Source: Alphaproteobacteria bacterium
Lineage (GTDB): Bacteria; Pseudomonadota; Alphaproteobacteria; SHVZ01
DNA: 48,458 bases
NCBI GenBank assembly: GCA_016869285.1
Contig: VGEN01000013.1
Location: 1 to 48,458, forward strand
Direction of reading: 5' to 3'
Part shown: one piece after another, positions 44,020-48,458 of the stretch
How positions within the stretch are numbered: the stretch's first letter is position 1
Layout: every line of letters starts with the position of its first letter
Position numbers and translations under genes: made by a program
The notes under the pieces: model-generated
Told to the model about the DNA's origin: nothing
Databases searched by the model: none
What the model saw: the letters and a program-made list of their open reading frames with translations, nothing else

Positions 44020-45134
44020 AGTCCGAGCGCCTCCTCCGCGCGCGTGTACTTCTGCCGGAACACATCAGCGACAGCCTTGTAGGTGATGCGCCCGCCCGCG
44101 ACGTTGAGGCCGGCTCGCAGATGCGGATCATCCGCCAGCGCCTTGCGATGTCCCTTGTCGGCGAGTGCCAGCACGAAGGGCAGCGTCGCGTTGTTGAGCG
44201 CGAAGGTCGAGGTGCGCGCGACTCCCCCTGGCATGTTGGCGACGCAGTAGTGGACGACGCCGTCGACAACGTAGGTCGGGTTGGCATGCGTTGTCGGCCG
44301 CGAGGTCTCGAAGCAGCCACCCTGGTCGATCGAGATGTCGACCAGCACCGATCCCTTCTTCATGCGCCTGACCATGCCGCGCGTGACCAGCCTGGGCGCC
44401 GCCGCACCGGGCACCAGCACGGCACCGATGACGAGGTCGGCAGAGAGCACATGCGTCTCGATCGCGTCCATGGTGGCGAAGACGGTGTGGAGCCGGCTGC
44501 CGAACTGCAGGTCGAGCGCGTAGAGCTTCTCGATCGCCTTGTCGATGACCACGACATGCGCCTCGAGCCCCATCGCCATGCGTGCGGCGTTGGTGCCGGC
44601 AACGCCGCCGCCGAGGATGACGACCTTGCCCGCGGCGACGCCGGGGACTCCGCCGAGCAGGACACCCATGCCGCCCGGCTCCTTCTCCAGGCAATGCGCG
44701 CCGACCTGGATCGACATGCGGCCGGCAACCTCGCTCATCGGCGCCAGCAGCGGCAGGCCGCCTCGCGGGCTGGTCACGGTCTCATAGGCGATGCCGATGG
44801 CGCCTGACTTCATCAGGCCCTTGGTCTGGTCGGGATCGGCGGCGAGATGCAAATAGGTGAACAGCACCTGGCCTTCCCTCAGCATCTTGATCTCGGCCGG
44901 CTGCGGCTCCTTCACCTTCACGATCATCTCGGCCTTGGCGAAGATCTCCCTCGCCGTCGCCGCGATCTTGGCGCCGGCCGCCTTGTAGGCTGCGTCGTCG
45001 AAGCCGATGCCGAGGCCGGCGCCCTTCTCGACCACGACGCTATGACCGTGATGGACGAGCTCGCGTACGCTCGCCGGCACGAGGCCGACGCGGTACTCGT
45101 GAACCTTGATCTCCTTTGGGACGCCGACCAGCAT
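44016..45134 (-). CDS. ald: Alanine dehydrogenase
   Basis: A 372-residue NAD-dependent enzyme that interconverts L-alanine with pyruvate and ammonia. The active-site residues known from other alanine dehydrogenases are in place: Arg15 (VHEYRVGL), Lys75 (IVKVKEP) and His96 (TYLHLAA). The NAD-binding site is VVILGGGVAGTNAARMAMG, and an Asp lies in VDISIDQGGCFETSRPTTH. Family length is exact. The ATG has AGAGGT about eight bases upstream, overlapping the stop of the preceding E1-like gene, with five bases between the two genes. It should provide pyruvate from imported or polyamine-derived alanine. The following Pot genes are translationally coupled to it. Confidence 0.96.
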   Translation of the reverse strand: MLVGVPKEIKVHEYRVGLVPASVRELVHHGHSVVVEKGAGLGIGFDDAAYKAAGAKIAATAREIFAKAEMIVKVKEPQPAEIKMLREGQVLFTYLHLAADPDQTKGLMKSGAIGIAYETVTSPRGGLPLLAPMSEVAGRMSIQVGAHCLEKEPGGMGVLLGGVPGVAAGKVVILGGGVAGTNAARMAMGLEAHVVVIDKAIEKLYALDLQFGSRLHTVFATMDAIETHVLSADLVIGAVLVPGAAAPRLVTRGMVRRMKKGSVLVDISIDQGGCFETSRPTTHANPTYVVDGVVHYCVANMPGGVARTSTFALNNATLPFVLALADKGHRKALADDPHLRAGLNVAGGRITYKAVADVFRQKYTRAEEALGL

Positions 45135-45139
45135 CTGAG

Positions 45140-47503
45140 CTACCTCTTAATACGTGCTAACATTGCCACGGCAACCGCCTCGACGATTGCCGCCGCATCG
45201 ATCGCGTGCACACGGTACAGGTCCGGGATGTCGCCCGACTGGCCGAACTTGTCGACACCGAGCGGGAAGACCGCCCTCCCCCCGGCGCCGATCCAGGAGA
45301 GTGTGGCGGGATGCCCGTCCATGACCGTGACTAGCGGCGCGTCGGGCGCCAGCGTCGACATCAGGCGGTCGAGATGCGAGGTCGAACCGGAGAGCTGTGC
45401 CTCCCGCCAATCGGCATAGAGGCGAGACGGCGAAGTGACCGCAAGCACGCCGACGCCGGGGATGTCCTCGGCCAGCTGCTCAGCCGCTTCCATCGCCTCG
45501 GGCGCGACCGCGCCGGCATAGACCAGGGCAAGCTCGGCGCCCGCGGCAGGAGGCCTCGCCCAGTAGGCTCCGGCGATGACATCAGCCTCGGCCATCGGCC
45601 GCTTGATCTGCTGAAGCTGGCGCGTCGTCAGCCTGAGATAGACGGAGCCCCCCTCAGCATCCTGAAGATGACGAAAGCTCCAGCGCAGGATCGCCTCAAG
45701 CTCATCGACATAGGCCGGCTCGAAGTAGCTGATGCCGGGATGGCCGAGGCCGATCAGCGGCGTCGTGATCGACTGGTGCGCGCCGCCCTCGGGTGCCAGC
45801 GTGACGCCCGACGGCGTCGACACCAGGACGAAGCGCGCGCCCTGATAGAGCGCATAGGTCATCGCATCGAGTCCGCGCGCGACGAACGGATCGTAGAGCG
45901 TGCCGATCGGAATCAGCCGCGTGCCGAACAGCTCGTGACTCAAGCCGAGCGAAGCCAGCAGCAGGAACAGGTTATTCTCAGCGATGCCGAGCTCGATGTG
46001 CTGGCCTTGGCGGTGCATCTGCCATTTCTGCGCCGAGACCACCTTCTCCTCTCGGAAGGCGTCGTCGCGCACGGTGCGGGCAAAGATGCCGCGCTGATTG
46101 ACCCAAGGGCCAAGGTTGGTCGAGACGGTCACATCGGGCGACGTCGTAACGATGGCGCGAGACAGTTCTGTGTCGTTGCGGCCGAGCTCGTTCAGCACAT
46201 GGCCGAAGGCGACCTGCGTCGACATGGTCTCGCCGCTGCGGAACTCCAGCTTCGCCGGCACGGCAACCTCGGGCGCGGTCCGCACGCGCGAGGCATGCTG
46301 CCGGAACGGCACCTGGCCAAGGAACTCGCGTGCGGTCTCTTCCTCGATGCCGAGCCCGGCGAAGGGGTCCCATTCCTTGCCCGCGGGGATCCCCATCGCC
46401 TGCTTGAACCCGGCCATCTGCTCGACGGTCATCAGGCCGGCGTGGTTGTCCTTGTGTCCGGCGAGCGGCGTGCCGTGGCCTTTGATTGTGTACGCAATGA
46501 AGCATTGCGGCGTATCGTCGGTAACGCCGCGGAAGGCCTCGCGGACCGCGTCCATGTCATGGCCGGCGAGGTTGGTCATCAGCTCATGCAGGCGCCGGTC
46601 GTCGTGGTCGGCAAGGATCTCGGCGACACCGGGAACGCCCTTGAGGTCGGTTCCGACCTTCTCGCGCCAGACGCCCGGCTGGCCCGACACCCCCTTGAAG
46701 GTGAGAGCCGAATAGAGATCGTTCGGGCAGCTATCGATCCAGTCCCGGATCGCCTCGCCACCCGGCCGCTTGAAGACGGCTTCGAGCTTCTTGCCGTATT
46801 TGAGCAGCACGATGTTCCAGCCGACCGCCTCGAAGAAGCCGCGGATCTTCTGAAACAGGCGATCAGAGACGACGCCGTCGAGACTCTGGCGGTTGTAGTC
46901 GATGACCCACCAGAGGTTCCGGACATCGTGCTTCCAGCCTTCGAGCAGCGCCTCGTAGACGTTGCCCTCGTCGAGCTCGGCATCGCCCATGACTGCGATC
47001 ATGCGACCCAGAAGGAAGCCGGGCGGCGCCAGCTTCTTGAGGTGCACATAATCCTGCACCATCGAGGAGAACATGGTCATGGCGACGCCGAGGCCGACCG
47101 AGCCGGTCGAGAAATCGACCTCGTCATGGTCCTTGGTGCGCGAGGGGTAGGACTGCGCCCCGCCGAGACCGCGAAAGCGCTGCAGCGCGTCCAGGGATTG
47201 CCGGCCCAGCATGTATTGGATTGCATGGAAGACCGGGCTTGCATGGGGCTTGACCGCGACGCGATCCTCGGGCCTGAGCACATCGAAGTAGAGCGCTGTC
47301 ATCAAGGTCGCGACCGAAGCGGAAGACGCTTGATGCCCGCCGACCTTTAGCCCGTCACGGATCGGGCGCAGGTGGTTGGCATTGTGGATCGTCCACGCCG
47401 ACAGCCACAGCACCTTCCTTTCCAGCGCGGCCATGATCGCGCGCGTGTTGGAGAGATTCGCCGCGATCGAGGAATTCGGTCCAGCATCGGCCGGGTCGGC
47501 CAT
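45140..47503 (-). CDS. Thiamine-diphosphate enzyme related to AceE (homodimeric pyruvate dehydrogenase E1) and transketolase
   Basis: A 787-residue thiamine diphosphate enzyme. The N-terminal half contains GGHQASSASVATLMTALYFD, the thiamine-binding G-D-x25-N-type motif GDAELDEG...IDYNRQSLDG (about 173-210) and SYPSRTKDHDEVDFSTGSVG. This looks like AceE-type E1 more than plain transketolase. The middle half has IELGIAENNLFLLLASLG and EGGAHQSITTPLIGLGHPG, the transketolase C-terminal type pyrimidine domain. In AceE-type complexes it would decarboxylate pyruvate and feed an E2 subunit, but no aceF or lipoamide dehydrogenase gene is visible here. It could instead act as a transketolase-like C2 transfer enzyme. 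ATG 47503 has GGAGG five bases upstream; a longer in-frame start (48211) is an artefact. The gene leads the operon with ald. Confidence 0.85.
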   Translation of the reverse strand: MADPADAGPNSSIAANLSNTRAIMAALERKVLWLSAWTIHNANHLRPIRDGLKVGGHQASSASVATLMTALYFDVLRPEDRVAVKPHASPVFHAIQYMLGRQSLDALQRFRGLGGAQSYPSRTKDHDEVDFSTGSVGLGVAMTMFSSMVQDYVHLKKLAPPGFLLGRMIAVMGDAELDEGNVYEALLEGWKHDVRNLWWVIDYNRQSLDGVVSDRLFQKIRGFFEAVGWNIVLLKYGKKLEAVFKRPGGEAIRDWIDSCPNDLYSALTFKGVSGQPGVWREKVGTDLKGVPGVAEILADHDDRRLHELMTNLAGHDMDAVREAFRGVTDDTPQCFIAYTIKGHGTPLAGHKDNHAGLMTVEQMAGFKQAMGIPAGKEWDPFAGLGIEEETAREFLGQVPFRQHASRVRTAPEVAVPAKLEFRSGETMSTQVAFGHVLNELGRNDTELSRAIVTTSPDVTVSTNLGPWVNQRGIFARTVRDDAFREEKVVSAQKWQMHRQGQHIELGIAENNLFLLLASLGLSHELFGTRLIPIGTLYDPFVARGLDAMTYALYQGARFVLVSTPSGVTLAPEGGAHQSITTPLIGLGHPGISYFEPAYVDELEAILRWSFRHLQDAEGGSVYLRLTTRQLQQIKRPMAEADVIAGAYWARPPAAGAELALVYAGAVAPEAMEAAEQLAEDIPGVGVLAVTSPSRLYADWREAQLSGSTSHLDRLMSTLAPDAPLVTVMDGHPATLSWIGAGGRAVFPLGVDKFGQSGDIPDLYRVHAIDAAAIVEAVAVAMLARIKR

Positions 47504-47525
47504 GGATCCTCCGTTCGATCTCATA

Positions 47526-47531
47526 AGTATA
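47526..47531 (-). promoter_or_regulatory. -10 element upstream of the E1-like gene
   Basis: On the minus strand TATACT lies at 47531-47526, 22 bases before the ATG at 47503, so a start near 47519 gives a leader of about 16 bases. I find no good -35 at 16-18 bases upstream. The site lies in the 180-base gap to the divergent receiver-domain gene. Confidence 0.35.
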
Positions 47532-47683
47532 CGCAGGCGGTCAGCATCCGCCATCCGGTTAACAGGCCTGGCGAATTTCCGGCGGAGCCGCCTCCCTCTA
47601 GCCTCGCCGCGGGTTTCGGCTAAACTCCCTCGCACCGATGGCGGAGCGCCGTCTTCGATGATCGTTTGGATTCTGGACGTGGC

Positions 47684-48172
47684 ATGGCCGAGAAGATCGA
47701 CTTCAGCAAGGTCCGCTTCCTGCTCGTCGACAACAGCACCCTCTCGCTTCAGATGCTTGAGGACATCCTCCGCATGCTGGGAACGACGGCGATCCGCCGC
47801 GCGACCGATTCCGAGAAAGCCAAGAAAGCGCTCCGCGAGGGCGAGATCGACATCGTCATCACCGAGCGCGAGCTGGAGCCTGAGTCCGGCATCCAGCTCG
47901 TCGACCATATCCGGCACAGCACGGAATCGCTGGACCGGCTGTTGCCGGTGATCATGCTGACGGCGCGTTCGGAGAACGAGTATGTGACCGAGGCGCGCGA
48001 CAGGGGCGTGACCGAGTTCCTGGCGAAGCCGTTCAACGTCGATTCGCTCTACCGCCGGATCGCGTCCGTGATCGCCCGCCCCCGGGCCTTCATCAACGCG
48101 CCGGACTACTTCGGGCCGGACCGCCGACGACGTCAGCAGGCCTATTCCGGCCCTAACCTGGATTATTCGTGA
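47684..48172 (+). CDS. Single-domain response regulator with Glu at the phosphoacceptor site
   Basis: A 162-residue receiver-only protein. Residues 10-132 follow the CheY fold: FLLVDNSTLSLQMLEDIL with Asp16 and Asn17 in the acidic pocket, DIVITERELEPESG with Glu61 at the place of the phosphoacceptor Asp, Thr93 in MLTARS, and Lys115 in LAKPFN. The distance from Glu61 to the following Gly69 is eight, matching CheY Asp57-Gly65, which supports the alignment. The C-terminal tail PDYFGPDRRRR resembles tails of other alphaproteobacterial receiver proteins. ATG 47684 is chosen inside a slightly longer frame. No sensor kinase is adjacent. It diverges from the long minus-strand operon. A Glu phosphomimic would be permanently active or phosphorylation-independent. 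Confidence 0.9.
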   Translation: MAEKIDFSKVRFLLVDNSTLSLQMLEDILRMLGTTAIRRATDSEKAKKALREGEIDIVITERELEPESGIQLVDHIRHSTESLDRLLPVIMLTARSENEYVTEARDRGVTEFLAKPFNVDSLYRRIASVIARPRAFINAPDYFGPDRRRRQQAYSGPNLDYS

Positions 48173-48278
48173 CGGGGGCTGTCTCGATGCGGCGGGCGTA
48201 GCATAACTCACTGATATCGTTTAGGATTTGGTTGTCTAAGCCGGTCCTTCACAAGAGCAGGGAGGCGCCACGCCCGCC

Positions 48279-48458
48279 ATGGCCGACGGTAGAGAACTCT
48301 CCTTCGATTTGCCAAGCGTCGGGCGCAAGAAGATGAGCGCGTCGTTCGACGGCGGGCGCATCAGCTCCGACGGCGGGGTGATGGTACTGGCCCAGGCCGA
48401 GCGCCGTCTCGGTCTGGCGGACAGGTTGGCGGCCCTGATCGCCGATCGGCGCGACGGC
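48279..48458 (+). CDS. IS1380-family transposase, N-terminal part (cut by window edge)
   Basis: Only the first 60 codons are visible. The translation begins MADGRELSFDLPSVGRKK and continues with FDGGRISSDGGVMVLAQAER and LADRLAALIADRRDG. F-x-G-G-R-x-S-S-D-G-G is the hallmark opening of IS1380-family transposases, and the D/R-rich end of the segment fits. ATG 48279 has GGGAGG about 14 bases upstream. The insertion sequence's left end must lie in the 106 bases between the receiver gene stop and this start, where a more AT-rich stretch (48198-48238) is seen; I could not fix the inverted repeat. Confidence 0.85.
   Translation, partial: MADGRELSFDLPSVGRKKMSASFDGGRISSDGGVMVLAQAERRLGLADRLAALIADRRDG

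Noticed and set aside
45374..47350. A 658-codon open frame on the plus strand opposite the E1-like gene.
   Set aside because: Shadow of the minus-strand thiamine enzyme; no recognisable domain and no ribosome-binding site.
47504..48211. Extension of the E1-like gene to an in-frame start at 48211.
   Set aside because: It would run through the receiver-domain gene on the other strand; the extra residues are Arg/Asp-rich and unlike the family, while ATG 47503 has a good ribosome-binding site.

Overview
The window is GC-rich and densely packed, with long translationally coupled operons. It looks like chromosomal sequence from an alphaproteobacterium, most likely Hyphomicrobiales/Rhizobiales or a close relative. 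Supporting this are a MucR/Ros-family regulator, the two-domain 2'-deoxycytidine-5'-triphosphate deaminase, liv-associated small proteins of the DUF6867 and DUF6898 type, a C-terminal GPDRRR tail on a single-domain receiver protein, and many ABC importers for amino acids, peptides and polyamines. This assignment is inference from gene content; there is no rRNA or other taxonomic marker. I saw no tRNA, rRNA or CRISPR array.

Layout. 1-612: 3' end of an IS256-family insertion sequence, cut by the window edge. 690-1118: a MucR-type regulator lacking two zinc ligands. 1183-7082 (minus): a branched-chain amino acid (Liv) importer in the order DUF6898, livH, livM, livG, livF, DUF6867, livK. 7159-8367: glutaryl-CoA dehydrogenase. 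8442-10802: a secreted hypothetical protein, then AraC regulator, VOC protein and histidine phosphatase. 10838-19188 (minus): peptide importer (binding protein, two permeases, two ATPases) followed by N-formylglutamate amidohydrolase, an esterase and a GT4 glycosyltransferase. 19299-23133: dCTP deaminase, M14 deacylase-like protein, AbrB-type membrane protein and a small membrane protein. 23235-27520: an O-GlcNAc transferase/SPINDLY-like TPR glycosyltransferase overlapping a prolyl oligopeptidase. 27600-31739: an Fe3+/phosphonate-type ABC importer, tail to tail with a 2H phosphodiesterase. 32294-33976: acyl-CoA synthetase. 33984-35093: exported alpha/beta hydrolase.

35177-38570 is the most unusual region. 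A 962-residue three-domain protein (acyl carrier protein, fatty-acyl-AMP ligase, PlsC acyltransferase) sits between an intact short-chain dehydrogenase (SDR) gene and a decayed ~90-bp copy of that gene's 3' end in the same orientation. This suggests the lipid gene arrived by insertion or duplication. 38477-47503 (minus) is one long coupled chain: an AceE/transketolase-like E1, alanine dehydrogenase, a PotFGHI-type polyamine importer, an alpha/beta hydrolase and the SDR. 47684-48172 is a receiver-only response regulator with Glu in place of the phosphoacceptor Asp. The window ends inside an IS1380-family transposase gene (48279-48458).

Functionally this is a nutrient-scavenging segment. It imports branched-chain amino acids, peptides, polyamines and an iron- or phosphonate-type solute, and carries enzymes feeding amino acid carbon towards pyruvate and acyl-CoA. 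Lipid-activating enzymes and protein-modifying enzymes are interspersed.
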